This document shows, in pieces, positions 43,917-53,897 of a stretch of DNA of 64,000 nucleotides. The position numbers and the translations under genes were made by a program. Source of the stretch: Rhodospirillaceae bacterium. GTDB taxonomy: Bacteria; Pseudomonadota; Alphaproteobacteria; UBA8366. The stretch is taken from assembly GCA_002716125.1 (NCBI GenBank), contig PAZH01000010.1, positions 26,893 through 90,892 on the forward strand, given 5' to 3'. The stretch's first letter is position 1, and every line of letters begins with the position of its first letter. Below the pieces are notes generated by a model. That model searched no databases. It saw nothing but the letters and a program-made list of their open reading frames with translations, and was not told the origin of the DNA.

Positions 43917-46900
43917 CTATTCTGCCGCTTCCAGCTCCCGCAATTCACGATCGAGCCGAACACCGGCATGTGCACGCGGGCGCGCCAGCGGCGCCAAAAG
44001 ACTGTAGATGACCGGGATCAATAAGAGCGTAAACACCGTTGCGATACCAAGGCCGCCGAAGACTACCCAACCAATAGCGCCGCGCGCCTCCGCACCGGCA
44101 CCGCCGCTTAAAATCAGTGGTAGCGCGCCGAGCACGGTCGACAACATCGTCATCATCACAGGCCGCAGACGGGTCATCGCTGCCTCCCGAACGGCTTCCA
44201 TGACCTCTTTGCCCCGATCACGCAGTTGATCCGCGAATTCGACAACCAAAATGCCGTTCTTCGCCATGAGTCCGACCAACATCACAAGCCCGATCTGGCT
44301 ATAAATATTGATCGATGTGCCGGTAAGCTTTAACGAAAACACCGCCGCCGCGAGCCCGAACGGTACCGTTAATATAATCACCAGGGCGCTCAGAATGCTC
44401 TCGAACTGAGCTGCGAGCACCAACAACACGACCAGAACGGCAATCGCAAAGGTGATCGCGACTTCGTTCGAGGTGTCCTTGAGGGTCGCCGCTTCATTGA
44501 TGAAGTGAAGACCGATACCCGGCGGCAAGGTCTCGCTGGCCAATGCTTCTATCCGATCGACGGCTGCCTGCATCGCATACCCTTCAGGTAGGGACGCTTC
44601 GATCTCGATGGCACGCTTTTGGGCGGCACGATCGAGTTCTGCTGCCACGCCGACCTCGGTCAGGCTGACGAACGAAGAAAGCGGTGCCAGCGTGCCGTCC
44701 GCGGCCCGCACGAACAGGTTCTTGAGATCGCTTGGATCATCGATCGCGCCGGCCGTTGATTCCAAGAGAACCGGCACAGACCGATCTTCCACATTGAGTT
44801 CCGCCACCTCAAATCCGTCGACCATGGCCCGCAACGTATTCACAATACCTTCGATGGGGATTCCAAGATCTTCGGCGCGCCGGCGATCGACGGTGAGCGA
44901 TAATTGCGGTTGCGTCTGCTGGAACTCGATTTCCAAATCATCCAACTCCGGTGCCCGCTCCCGCAACACGTCCAAGAAATCATCAGCCGCCGCAGCGATA
45001 TCGCGGTAGTTGGAGCCCGTAAGTGTAAATTCGACCCGACCGCCGGCACGCCGCAAATTGAGGCTGTTGGGTGTCCGCACCCGCGCCGTGGCCCCGGGGA
45101 TCGCCTTCAAAGGCCCACGCAAGGCCTTTGCAATTTCCAACTGGCTGCGGCTCCGCTCCGACCATGGCGCCAAAGGTGCAATGATATAATTTCGATTGAG
45201 ATCCCACCGTCCGACGATCGACAAGATGTTCGTGATTTCTCCCTTCTCGCGAAGAGGTTCAAGCAGAGCTTCGGCGCGGGCCGATTGGCGGTCCATATAA
45301 TCGAGACCCACACCATCGGGGCCCTGCATCATGATAATTATGGCACCCCGGTCTTCGCGCGGTAGAAGCTCACGGTCGATGGTTGGGAAAACGGCAAAAG
45401 CCACGGACGCGATGACGACCGCCGATCCGATAACGAGGAATCGCGCATTCAACGTGAATACGAGGAGGCGCTGATATCCTGCTGTGACCCACGTGCTCAA
45501 TCGATTTAACAACCCGCCGGTCCGCTTATCCCCGTCGCCAAAGTCGGGCAAGCGGGACGCCAACATCGGGCAAAGCGAAAGAGCGACGAAGGACGAAATT
45601 CCGACCGCAACGGCCAGCACGAATCCGAATTCCGTAAACAGCTTGCCCGCTGTACTGGGTAGGAACGCAATCGGCAGGAAAACGGAAATCAGCGTCGCGG
45701 TCGTTGCCAGGACAGCGAAGAATACCTGGCGCGTTCCCATAACCGAGGCGGCGAATGGTTTTAGACCGAGCGCACGCTGTCGCTGGATATTCTCGATCAC
45801 AACAATGGCGTCATCGACAATCATACCGGTCGCCAGCACCAATGCGAGCAGGGTGAGAATATTGATCGAGAACCCGAGCAGCCAGATAGCCGCAATGGTC
45901 CCGCTCAGCGCGATCGGAATCGCGATGGCAGGGATAAGGGTCGGGCGTAGGGCACCCATAAAAACAAATATGACGCCGATAACGACGAGCACTGCGATCG
46001 AAAGACTGACGACCACTTCGCGGACCGAACTGCGAATGAACTGCGCGTCATCGGAAATGACGATCAACTCGACATCCTTCATGCGCCGATTCAACCGTTC
46101 GACAGCTACTTGAACTGCATCCGAAATGGCGATCGTGTTCGATTGCGCGCGTCGGACGATGCCGATTCCGACAACTTTCCGGCCATTGAGCAAACTATAG
46201 CTTTCCGCTTCCGCCGGGCCGTAGAACGCCTGTCCGACATCGCCAAGTTTAATATCGTCACGGATTGCCAGACGTTCGACGGCTTCGGGACGCCAGACAG
46301 ACGCGTCGGCGCGCACCATCAAGAGCTGGTCGTTCGATTTGAAACTCCCTGCCGGGACGTCGAGGCTTGTGCTCGACAGCACATTGGCGACTTCATCAAT
46401 AGACAAGCCGTAACTGGCCAACCGGATCGGATCGACCACCACGCGTAATACCTGCTCTTGATCGCCGAACAATTCCACGGTCGCAACGCCCGGAATGGAC
46501 GTCAGTTCGGCACTCACGTCTTCTTCCGCCAACCGTGTCAAAGATTCTTGAGAGAGCTTCTCGCTTACCAAGGCAAGTCGCATGACTGGCAGTCGATCGG
46601 CATCCGCCTTAACGATCGTGACGTCTTCGACACCTTCGGGCAGGTCCCGTTCGATCGCCGCGACGGCCTCGCGAACGTCGCTGGCGGCGACGTCGAGATC
46701 GACATTCGGCGCAAACTCACCGCGTATCCGTGCATTGTTTTCTTCGCTGGCGGCATTGATCGTCTTTACACCCGAGACCCGGGCGACAGCGCCTTCGATC
46801 ACGCTGGTCACTTCCGCATCCATCGTCTCGGGCGATGCGCCGTCGAAAAACGCCCGTACCATGACGACCGGTCGATCGACGTCCGGAAGTTCCCGAACCT

Positions 46901-47009
46901 CCACACCCAATACGGCCGCCAAGCCGGCGATGACGATCAATAAGTTTATTACGACAACCAAGACCGGGCGCCGTACGGATAATGACGGAAGGTCGCTAAC
47001 CCGTGCCAT
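43917..47009 (-). CDS. RND-family efflux pump inner-membrane protein
   Basis: AcrB-like tripartite pump subunit of 1030 residues. TM1 is PVLVVVINLLIVIAGLAAVLG; the TM4 proton-relay pair is in ATGMIVDDAIVVIENIQRQ; TM segments repeat in the second half (AITFAIAVLVVLLVLAAQFE, IYSQIGLVMLVGLMAKNGIL). The ADADRLPVMRLALVSEK porter domain follows TM1. It is likely of the HAE-1 class that expels hydrophobic compounds. It overlaps the adaptor by one base. Confidence 0.9.
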   Translation of the reverse strand: MARVSDLPSLSVRRPVLVVVINLLIVIAGLAAVLGVEVRELPDVDRPVVMVRAFFDGASPETMDAEVTSVIEGAVARVSGVKTINAASEENNARIRGEFAPNVDLDVAASDVREAVAAIERDLPEGVEDVTIVKADADRLPVMRLALVSEKLSQESLTRLAEEDVSAELTSIPGVATVELFGDQEQVLRVVVDPIRLASYGLSIDEVANVLSSTSLDVPAGSFKSNDQLLMVRADASVWRPEAVERLAIRDDIKLGDVGQAFYGPAEAESYSLLNGRKVVGIGIVRRAQSNTIAISDAVQVAVERLNRRMKDVELIVISDDAQFIRSSVREVVVSLSIAVLVVIGVIFVFMGALRPTLIPAIAIPIALSGTIAAIWLLGFSINILTLLALVLATGMIVDDAIVVIENIQRQRALGLKPFAASVMGTRQVFFAVLATTATLISVFLPIAFLPSTAGKLFTEFGFVLAVAVGISSFVALSLCPMLASRLPDFGDGDKRTGGLLNRLSTWVTAGYQRLLVFTLNARFLVIGSAVVIASVAFAVFPTIDRELLPREDRGAIIIMMQGPDGVGLDYMDRQSARAEALLEPLREKGEITNILSIVGRWDLNRNYIIAPLAPWSERSRSQLEIAKALRGPLKAIPGATARVRTPNSLNLRRAGGRVEFTLTGSNYRDIAAAADDFLDVLRERAPELDDLEIEFQQTQPQLSLTVDRRRAEDLGIPIEGIVNTLRAMVDGFEVAELNVEDRSVPVLLESTAGAIDDPSDLKNLFVRAADGTLAPLSSFVSLTEVGVAAELDRAAQKRAIEIEASLPEGYAMQAAVDRIEALASETLPPGIGLHFINEAATLKDTSNEVAITFAIAVLVVLLVLAAQFESILSALVIILTVPFGLAAAVFSLKLTGTSINIYSQIGLVMLVGLMAKNGILVVEFADQLRDRGKEVMEAVREAAMTRLRPVMMTMLSTVLGALPLILSGGAGAEARGAIGWVVFGGLGIATVFTLLLIPVIYSLLAPLARPRAHAGVRLDRELRELEAAE

Positions 47010-48076
47010 CAACCGGCGCTTTCAAAAGGTTCCGTTCTCACCGGTTGCGCCGGGCGCAAGCCTTGAACGCCCTCAACGACGATGGTTTCGCCTGCTTTCA
47101 ATGGACCGTCGACAAGAATGCGGCCTTTATCGCGGCGAACGATCCCGACAAATACTTTCTCCGCCTTTTTGTTGGTGACGCGCCACAAATAGGCTCCGTC
47201 TCGGCTCCACAAAACCGCGACCTCCGGGATGGTCGCATAGCGTCGCCCCTTGAAAGAAAGCCGTACGTCGAACGACGTACCGGGTCGGATACGGTCGTCC
47301 GGATTTGCAATCACCGCTTTGACGCGAAGCGTTCTGGTCACGGGGTCGATCCGGCTGCCCAACGAATGCACCTTGCCTTGTAATGTCGTATCGCGATCCG
47401 TCCAAGCCGCCATCGCAATCGGGTCACCAACGGCGAGACGCACCGCAAACTCTTCGGGCAAATTGAAATCGACTAGGATCGACGAGCGATCGTCTAAAGT
47501 TGCGATCAGAGTCTGATCGGAAACGCGGTCACCCCGTTCGATATCCGTCAGACCGATCACCCCATCGAAAGGGGCATAGATCGTCCGGTCGCTCAATGAC
47601 GCACGTGCTTGATCCAGACGTAGGCGCGCAGAGGCATGCTCTGTCTGCGCGGTCTGCAATCGCGCCACAGACGCGGCACCGCTAGGCGCCAATCTCTCGA
47701 GCCGCTTCACCTGACGGGCTGCTTCCTTCAATGCGACATCCGCGAGCTTTACGGCCAAGCGCTGATGTTTGGCATCGAGACGCACAAGCACATCGCCTTT
47801 TTTGACGCGCTGTCCGGCGACAAATGCCACTTCTACAACCTCGCCAGCGACGGACGGATGGATAGACGCCGACTTAAGGGCTTCTCCCGTGCCAATCGCG
47901 CGCAGTAAGAGTTGGTCCTCTGCAAACTTCACCGTTTCAGTCAAAACGAGTATCGGGGTCGACTTGCGCGGCGATTTGCCTGCGGTCGCATTGCCGTTGT
48001 CGTCGAGCAGCCACCAGCCGCCGGCCAAAAGCCCGGCCAGGGCGACAACAATCAATATTTGCACACTCAACCGCAT
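47009..48076 (-). CDS. RND periplasmic adaptor (membrane-fusion protein)
   Basis: MFP subunit of 355 residues from the ATG at 48076. N-terminal signal/anchor (LSVQILIVVALAGLLAGGWW), lipoyl-like KSASIHPSVAGEVVEVAFVAGQ (about 60-80), a coiled-coil hairpin (ALKEAARQVKRLERLAPSG, TEHASARLRLDQARAS), and DRTIYAPFDGVIG. A TTG-start extension to 48100 seems unnecessary. It overlaps the pump gene by one base. It bridges the pump to an outer-membrane channel, which is not encoded here. Confidence 0.88.
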   Translation of the reverse strand: MRLSVQILIVVALAGLLAGGWWLLDDNGNATAGKSPRKSTPILVLTETVKFAEDQLLLRAIGTGEALKSASIHPSVAGEVVEVAFVAGQRVKKGDVLVRLDAKHQRLAVKLADVALKEAARQVKRLERLAPSGAASVARLQTAQTEHASARLRLDQARASLSDRTIYAPFDGVIGLTDIERGDRVSDQTLIATLDDRSSILVDFNLPEEFAVRLAVGDPIAMAAWTDRDTTLQGKVHSLGSRIDPVTRTLRVKAVIANPDDRIRPGTSFDVRLSFKGRRYATIPEVAVLWSRDGAYLWRVTNKKAEKVFVGIVRRDKGRILVDGPLKAGETIVVEGVQGLRPAQPVRTEPFESAG

Positions 48077-48374
48077 CGTTGCGTAAACCCATTTCCGCAA
48101 AGGTCATTGATCTTAGTGCATTGCAGCCCGAAGGGGCCAGCAGGCTCGCCCGCTTCACACTTTGACTATCATAAGACTATTTTCATCACATAAATTCATG
48201 TGTTCCACCGATATTTCTTTGATTTTTACTTTACGAATACATTGATGAATAAATTCACTAGACTTGAGTATATTTGTAATACCGACTATTGTTTTCCAAA
48301 CAAACAATCAACCCATGCGCCAACACATTGATTCTATGGCGTTATAGGGTCATGCCTTGTTAAGGAAATGGGCT
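48077..48374. promoter_or_regulatory. AT-rich divergent promoter region (RND operon / ftsK)
   Basis: An AT-rich gap of about 300 bases. A possible ftsK promoter is TTGAGT (48265-48270) with TATTGT (48288-48293) at 17-base spacing. No gene is supportable. An RND repressor site cannot be identified. Confidence 0.35.
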
Positions 48375-50819
48375 ATGGCGACTGCTAATAAAAGTGCGAC
48401 GAAATCTTCTTTTCTGCCAGCCGGCATGGGTGAGAAGCTGCAACAGCGTCTCATCGAGTTCGCGGGCGTCGGAATGATAGCGGTCGCGATTGCGCTCATT
48501 TTCGCTCTTGCCAGTTATTCGGCCAACGATCCGTCGCTCAATACGGCAGCGCTCGGAGACAACGTCAGCAATCTTCTCGGACTCGCCGGCGCACTTACAA
48601 GCGATCTAATGCTCCAGACATTGGGCCTTGCGTCGCTGCCCTTCGTCTTTTTGTTGGCGGCATGGGGGTGGCGTCTTGTGACCAATCATCGCGTAAGCGC
48701 CGTGTGGTTGCGTCTCAGCTTGTTGCCTTTCGTATTGCTTTCGCTCGCGCTTGCCTTATCGCATTTCGGCGCACCGGAATCTTGGCCCCTTCGGGGCGGG
48801 CTTGGAGGAGTCGTCGGAGACCTTGTGCATTTTTGGACCCTCGACCTTTTGCTCGAACCCATTCCGCGTTGGTGTTACGTCACCGTCTTCTCTTTGATCG
48901 CTCTGGGTCTGCTGCTGTACACAATCGGCTTTACACCCCGCGAATGGCAGACTGCCGCGATTCGCATTGGCGCCGGTGCTCTTTTCGTCTCCCGAACCGC
49001 GCGCAATTTCCGTCGTGGTGACAAATCCGAGACCGCGATACCGGCGATGGAAGAAGAAGGCGCGGAGACGAGGTTCTCCATTCGCCGGATTCTCGCCTTT
49101 CGGCCGAGCTTGCCTAAGTTCGGCGCCAAGCAGGATAGCCGCGAACGCGTTGAGCCAACCTTCGGCGCATCCGACGAGTCTGCGAAAGCAGAAGTTGTCA
49201 CGAAGCCGCGCCCTGTGAAAACGGATCTCGTCGCACCGAAAGAGACAGGCGCGAAGCCGGGCCGCAAAGGACGCGAAGCAAAGCAACGTAAATTGGATCT
49301 CCATAGCCCGGACGATGGATTTCAGCTGCCGCCGCTCGAGCTGATCGACGATGCGCCGGCCGACGAAAACAAAAGCGGTAAAATCAACGAGGAAGGCCTC
49401 CAGCAAAATGCGCGCTTCCTCGAAGGCGTGCTCGACGATTTCGGTGTGCGGGGGGAAATCCTGAAGGTCCGCCCTGGTCCGGTCGTCACCCTCTATGAGT
49501 TGGAACCCGCACCAGGCACCAAGACAAGCCGGGTCATCGGCCTTTCAGACGACATCGCCCGCTCGATGAGCGCTGTGTCTGTCCGTAGCGCTGTTATCAA
49601 AGGACGGAACGTCATCGGCATCGAGTTGCCGAACGCCAACCGGGAAACCGTCTATTTGCGCGAACTGCTCATGTCCGAAGCATACGAGAAAGCAGGCGGG
49701 AAGCTCCCGATGGTTCTCGGCAAGGATATCGGCGGCAACCCGGTTATTGCCGATCTGGCACGGATGCCACACCTGTTGATCGCCGGCACAACAGGCTCAG
49801 GTAAGTCCGTCGGCTTGAACGCAATGATCCTCTCCCTCCTCTATCGACTGACGCCGGAAGAGGGCAAATTGATCATGATCGATCCGAAGATGCTCGAACT
49901 CTCCGTCTATGACGACATTCCACATCTTCTTACCCCCGTCGTCACCGAGCCAAAGAAAGCGGTCGTCGCGCTGAAATGGACCGTACGCGAGATGGAGCGC
50001 CGCTATTCAAACATGGCGAAACTCGGCGTCCGCAATATCGACGGATACAACAAGCGGGTGAAGGAAGCCGCCGACAAGGGCGAGGAACTCACTCGGACCG
50101 TGCAGACCGGCTTTGATGCGGAGACCGGTAAGCCGATTATGGAGGAGCAGCCGCTCGATCTCTCGCCGCTCCCATACATCGTCGTCGTCGTCGACGAAAT
50201 GGCGGACCTGATGCTGGTCGCCGGCAAAGAGATTGAGGCCGCCATGCAGCGACTGGCGCAAATGGCACGGGCCGCCGGCATTCACCTGATCATGGCCACT
50301 CAGCGACCGTCCGTCGATGTTGTGACCGGTACGATCAAAGCCAACTTCCCAACCCGGATCAGCTTCCAAGTCACCTCCAAGGTCGACAGTCGCACGATCC
50401 TGAACGAACAAGGCGCCGAACAATTGCTGGGCCAAGGAGACATGCTCTATATGGCGGGCGGCGGACGAATTACGCGCGTGCATGGCCCACTGGTCCATGA
50501 CGACGAAGTCGAAGCCGTCGCGCAGTTCCTCCGCGCTCAAGGTTCGCCGGAATATATCGATGCCGTGACCGCCGACGACGGGGACGACCCGTTCTCAATC
50601 GCAGAAGATGACGGGAACTCCGGCGACGAACTCTACGATAAAGCCGTCGCCATCGTCTGCCGCGAAGGAAAGGCGTCGACGAGCTTTGTTCAACGCCACC
50701 TCCAAATCGGTTACAACCGGGCGGCCCGCATTATCGAAAAGATGGAGAAAGAAGGGGTGGTCAGCCCTGCAGATCGCGTCGGGCGGCGCGAAGTCTTGGC
50801 TGGCGATCATAGCGTTTAA
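48375..50819 (+). CDS. ftsK: DNA translocase FtsK
   Basis: Cell-division DNA translocase of 814 residues. Membrane helices lie in the first about 200 residues; then a charged linker (about 200-340); FtsK alpha/beta motor with Walker A GTTGSGKS (about 471-478) and Walker B VVVVDEMADLMLV; and a gamma winged-helix domain (VAIVCREGKASTSFVQRHLQ, ARIIEKMEKEGVVS). ATG at 48375 behind TTAAGGA. It pumps DNA at the septum and activates XerCD. The ftsK-lolA order is conserved in alphaproteobacteria. Confidence 0.95.
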   Translation: MATANKSATKSSFLPAGMGEKLQQRLIEFAGVGMIAVAIALIFALASYSANDPSLNTAALGDNVSNLLGLAGALTSDLMLQTLGLASLPFVFLLAAWGWRLVTNHRVSAVWLRLSLLPFVLLSLALALSHFGAPESWPLRGGLGGVVGDLVHFWTLDLLLEPIPRWCYVTVFSLIALGLLLYTIGFTPREWQTAAIRIGAGALFVSRTARNFRRGDKSETAIPAMEEEGAETRFSIRRILAFRPSLPKFGAKQDSRERVEPTFGASDESAKAEVVTKPRPVKTDLVAPKETGAKPGRKGREAKQRKLDLHSPDDGFQLPPLELIDDAPADENKSGKINEEGLQQNARFLEGVLDDFGVRGEILKVRPGPVVTLYELEPAPGTKTSRVIGLSDDIARSMSAVSVRSAVIKGRNVIGIELPNANRETVYLRELLMSEAYEKAGGKLPMVLGKDIGGNPVIADLARMPHLLIAGTTGSGKSVGLNAMILSLLYRLTPEEGKLIMIDPKMLELSVYDDIPHLLTPVVTEPKKAVVALKWTVREMERRYSNMAKLGVRNIDGYNKRVKEAADKGEELTRTVQTGFDAETGKPIMEEQPLDLSPLPYIVVVVDEMADLMLVAGKEIEAAMQRLAQMARAAGIHLIMATQRPSVDVVTGTIKANFPTRISFQVTSKVDSRTILNEQGAEQLLGQGDMLYMAGGGRITRVHGPLVHDDEVEAVAQFLRAQGSPEYIDAVTADDGDDPFSIAEDDGNSGDELYDKAVAIVCREGKASTSFVQRHLQIGYNRAARIIEKMEKEGVVSPADRVGRREVLAGDHSV

Positions 50820-50913
50820 GTCCAATCGTGACCTTTACCGGTTGCGTTTGCCGCCATGCGCCCCCAAGTCTTGCGGATAGAACAACCGCCAAGGCGACGG
50901 CTCTTTCGATTCC

Positions 50914-51534
50914 ATGATTACCATCAAAAACATATTTAGACCCTTAGCCCTAATGTGCGCCTTAGTGCTGTTCGGCGCGCCGACCCCGGCAGCGACTCTC
51001 TCCGATGCGGAGTTGGATCGGATTGAGCGCTACCTGAATAGCCTTCAAACGCTCCAGTCAAAATTCGTGCAGAACAATCCGGACGGCAGCCACGCGCTTG
51101 GCACGCTTTACCTGCAACGCCCAGGGCGTATGCGTTTCGAGTACGATCCGCCGACGCCGATTCGCTTGTATGCTAACGGAAACTTTTTCATCCATGTGGA
51201 TATGGAACTCGAGCAAGCGAGTCACTATCCGCTGAATGAAACGCCTGCACATTTCATTTTGCGGGAAAACATCAGTCTGCGTGAAGGCCTCAAGGTAAAG
51301 AGCTTCGAACGCGCCGATCGCGTTCTGCGAATCGAGCTCGCAGATGCCGAAAACCCCGATATCGGCTCTGTCACGCTGACCCTTGCGGATAATCCCCTTG
51401 AATTGCGGGCTTGGACGATCACCGATGCGCAGGGTTTACGCACCGAACTGGCTTTCGTTAATGCCCGATTCGGCGGTCGAATAGACCAAACGCTTTTCGA
51501 GTACGTCGATAATTTTTCCAATCAAGGCAACTAA
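50914..51534 (+). CDS. lolA: outer-membrane lipoprotein carrier protein LolA
   Basis: Periplasmic chaperone of 206 residues that ferries lipoproteins. Signal peptide about 1-26 (PLALMCALVLFGAPTPA). Mature part has LSDAELDRIERYLNSLQTLQ, GTLYLQRPGRMRFEYDPPTP and the LKVKSFERADRVLRIELADA barrel. It follows ftsK after 94 bases; the gap holds no evident gene. Confidence 0.92.
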   Translation: MITIKNIFRPLALMCALVLFGAPTPAATLSDAELDRIERYLNSLQTLQSKFVQNNPDGSHALGTLYLQRPGRMRFEYDPPTPIRLYANGNFFIHVDMELEQASHYPLNETPAHFILRENISLREGLKVKSFERADRVLRIELADAENPDIGSVTLTLADNPLELRAWTITDAQGLRTELAFVNARFGGRIDQTLFEYVDNFSNQGN

Positions 51535-51586
51535 CCTCCCTTCTCAGGGCTCGACAGATTGCGATACGCAATCCATTCTTAGTTAC

Positions 51587-52384
51587 ATGAAAAACACGAA
51601 GACGCCGTTGATCGGCATCCCGGCGACCCCCTATGAGAATGAAGGCCATACGTCGCACCGGGTTAGCGAAAAATATGTGAAGGCCGTCGCTGAGCTTACG
51701 GGATGTGCGCCCGTACTGATTCCAGCGGTTGGCGATCTTGTAAGCTTCAACTGCCTGCTCGAACATCTAGACGGCATCATGCTGACGGGCGGACGCCCCA
51801 ATGTTGAGCCACACCACTACGGCGGCACGCCGAGTATCGAAGGCACACCGCATTGTCCCGAACGCGATGCAACCACCTTGCCGCTCTTGCGGAATGCGGT
51901 GAAAACAGGCGTCCCCATCTTTGCGATTTGTCTTGGCATCCAGGAATTGAACGTCGCACTCGGCGGCACGCTCCACCAGCGGACGCAGGAATTGGAAGGT
52001 AAACGCGACCATCGCATGGACCGGACGATACCGGTGGACGAACGTTTCGAGGATAAACATCCCATCGACATTCAGCCCGGCGGCCTTTTCGAGGACCTCT
52101 TCGGGGGCGCCCACCGCGTCATGGTCAACTCGCTCCACGCACAATCGATCGACCAGCCCGGCGACGGTGTTTTTGTCGAAGCGATCAGCGACGACGGTGT
52201 CATCGAGGCAGTTAGTGTGCCCGATGCCCCCGCGCTAACGTTTGGCGTTCAATGGCATCCGGAACATCCAAACATTCGCGGCAACGACGTGAATGGCCGC
52301 TTGTTCAAAGCATTCCACGCGGCCGTTCGCGAACATCATGCACAGAGGTCAGGCTCCGAAGGGACCGACAGCAAAGCCGCTTAA
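51587..52384 (+). CDS. gamma-glutamyl-gamma-aminobutyrate hydrolase family protein (peptidase C26)
   Basis: Class-I glutamine-amidotransferase fold of 265 residues, PuuD-like. Catalytic Cys in PIFAICLGIQELNVALGG (the usual Arg after Cys is Leu here) and His-Glu in FGVQWHPEHPN; TGGRPNVEPHHYGG is typical. Expected to cleave gamma-glutamyl amides. Inserted, with the next two genes, between lolA and xthA. Confidence 0.85.
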   Translation: MKNTKTPLIGIPATPYENEGHTSHRVSEKYVKAVAELTGCAPVLIPAVGDLVSFNCLLEHLDGIMLTGGRPNVEPHHYGGTPSIEGTPHCPERDATTLPLLRNAVKTGVPIFAICLGIQELNVALGGTLHQRTQELEGKRDHRMDRTIPVDERFEDKHPIDIQPGGLFEDLFGGAHRVMVNSLHAQSIDQPGDGVFVEAISDDGVIEAVSVPDAPALTFGVQWHPEHPNIRGNDVNGRLFKAFHAAVREHHAQRSGSEGTDSKAA

Positions 52385-52405
52385 GAAAAAGAGGAACGCT
52401 CAGCT

Positions 52406-53110
52406 ATGCACGACGTTCGGGAAATTAATTGTGAAGTCGACGCATTCGGTGAGCTTACCCATGACACGCGTTCCATCCGCCTGAAAATTCTTGAAGGCGG
52501 GCCCTTGAGTTTTAGCGCCGGCCAATATGCGAAAGTCGTCTATCCGAACGGGATCGAGAAGTATTACTCGATCGCCAGCATACCCGGCGATACGGGCCTT
52601 GAGTTTCACATTCGCCGTTCCGGCGAAGGCACGAGCAGCAGTCATTTCGTTCTGGACGAGTTGGGGGTTGGCGACCCAGTCACGGTGACCGCGCCGATGG
52701 GCGACTCCTATCTGCGCGCCGATCATCCGGGGCCCATGCTCTGTGTTGCGGGCGGCTCCGGCCTAGCGCCGATTCGGAGTATTGTTGAGACTTCTCTGCG
52801 TGACCAACCCGAACGGGAAGTCCACCTTTATTTCGGTGTACGGGACGAACGCGATATCTATTTCGAGGAACGTTTCACGTCCCTCGCAGATGCGCACGAG
52901 CGGTTCTTTTTCACGCCCGTCTTATCCGAACCGTCCGGCGAAACGCAACGCCGCACGGGCTTTGTGCATGAGGCCGTCGCATCCGACCTGAACGGCTTTT
53001 CGAACTGGAAAGCCTATCTATGCGGCCCGCCAATTATGGTCGACAGCGTGAAAGACCTCCTCATCCAACATGGCGTTCAAGAGGACGACATTTACGCTGA
53101 CGCGTATTGA
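52406..53110 (+). CDS. Fre/LuxG-like NAD(P)H flavin reductase
   Basis: A 234-residue stand-alone FAD/NAD domain of the ferredoxin-NADP reductase superfamily, without a 2Fe-2S domain. FAD part: SAGQYAKVVYPNG and KYYSIASIPGD. NAD part: LCVAGGSGLAPIRSIVETS and YLCGPPIMVDSVKDLL. The length and order match E. coli Fre. It would supply reduced flavin to luciferase-like monooxygenases of this window, or electrons to the Rieske oxygenase. GAGGAACG precedes the ATG. Confidence 0.78.
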   Translation: MHDVREINCEVDAFGELTHDTRSIRLKILEGGPLSFSAGQYAKVVYPNGIEKYYSIASIPGDTGLEFHIRRSGEGTSSSHFVLDELGVGDPVTVTAPMGDSYLRADHPGPMLCVAGGSGLAPIRSIVETSLRDQPEREVHLYFGVRDERDIYFEERFTSLADAHERFFFTPVLSEPSGETQRRTGFVHEAVASDLNGFSNWKAYLCGPPIMVDSVKDLLIQHGVQEDDIYADAY

Positions 53111-53113
53111 CCC

Positions 53114-53132
53114 CTGCCCGGCCCAAGGGCAG
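53114..53132 (+). terminator. short hairpin after the flavin reductase gene
   Basis: CTGCCC (53114-53119) and GGGCAG (53127-53132) pair around a 7-base loop, followed by TTT. It lies just after the reductase stop. A weak terminator or pause site. Confidence 0.4.
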
Positions 53133-53192
53133 TTTGGGTCAACCATCAAATGCGGCATATCCCGCCGCCCACCGATCAAATAGGCCTTGCAA

Positions 53193-53879
53193 ATGACCAA
53201 CTACGCAATCCCGCTCTGGGACACACCGACCGTTCCTGTGGTCGATGGTGATCCGTTCCCTGTCCACCGCATTTTCTGCGTCGGCCGTAATTATGCGGCT
53301 CATGCCCGCGAGATGGGACACGATCCTGATCGCGAACCGCCATTCTTCTTTGCAAAGCCGGCGAATGCGGTCGTCGCAAATCGAACGACAGTGCCTTATC
53401 CCGACGAAACAAGCGACATGCATCCGGAAATTGAAATGGTCGTCGCGCTCAAAGAAGGCGGCTATCGGATTCCAGAGAGTGCGGCCCTGGACAAGATTTA
53501 TGGCTATTGCGTCGGTCTCGATATGACGCGGCGCGATATGCAGAGCGGGTTCAAAGACATGGGCCGCCCCTGGGACATGGCGAAGGGCTTCGACCGATCT
53601 GCACCGATGAGCGAAATCCACACGGCGGCCTTCGTTGGACACATTTCAGCCGGGGCCGTCACACTGGCCGTCAACGGTGAGGTTCGCCAAAGTGGAGACG
53701 TCAATCAGCTGATCTGGAATGTCGAAGAGACGATCTCTTATCTTTCGGGGCTGATCGAATTGCACCCAGGCGATCTTATCATGACCGGCACACCATCCGG
53801 CGTCTCGGCCGTCGTGAAAGGCGACCATTTGGCCGGACACGTCGACGGGTTGACCGACCTCGATATCACCATCGGCTGA
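53193..53879 (+). CDS. fumarylacetoacetate hydrolase family protein, fumarylpyruvate-hydrolase-like
   Basis: A 228-residue FAH-domain protein. FCVGRNYAAHAREMGHDPDR and PPFFFAKPANAVVA are the NagK-type start; metal ligands are in MHPEIEMVVALKEGG (E-x-E) and GYCVGLDMTRRDMQ, and HPGDLIMTGTPSGV closes. This fits fumarylpyruvate hydrolase, the final step of the gentisate pathway, though many homologues have other oxaloacetate-decarboxylase or acylpyruvase activity. ATG at 53193 in phase with a TTG two codons upstream. Confidence 0.78.
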   Translation: MTNYAIPLWDTPTVPVVDGDPFPVHRIFCVGRNYAAHAREMGHDPDREPPFFFAKPANAVVANRTTVPYPDETSDMHPEIEMVVALKEGGYRIPESAALDKIYGYCVGLDMTRRDMQSGFKDMGRPWDMAKGFDRSAPMSEIHTAAFVGHISAGAVTLAVNGEVRQSGDVNQLIWNVEETISYLSGLIELHPGDLIMTGTPSGVSAVVKGDHLAGHVDGLTDLDITIG

Positions 53880-53897
53880 ACTCGATAGGACACGAAC

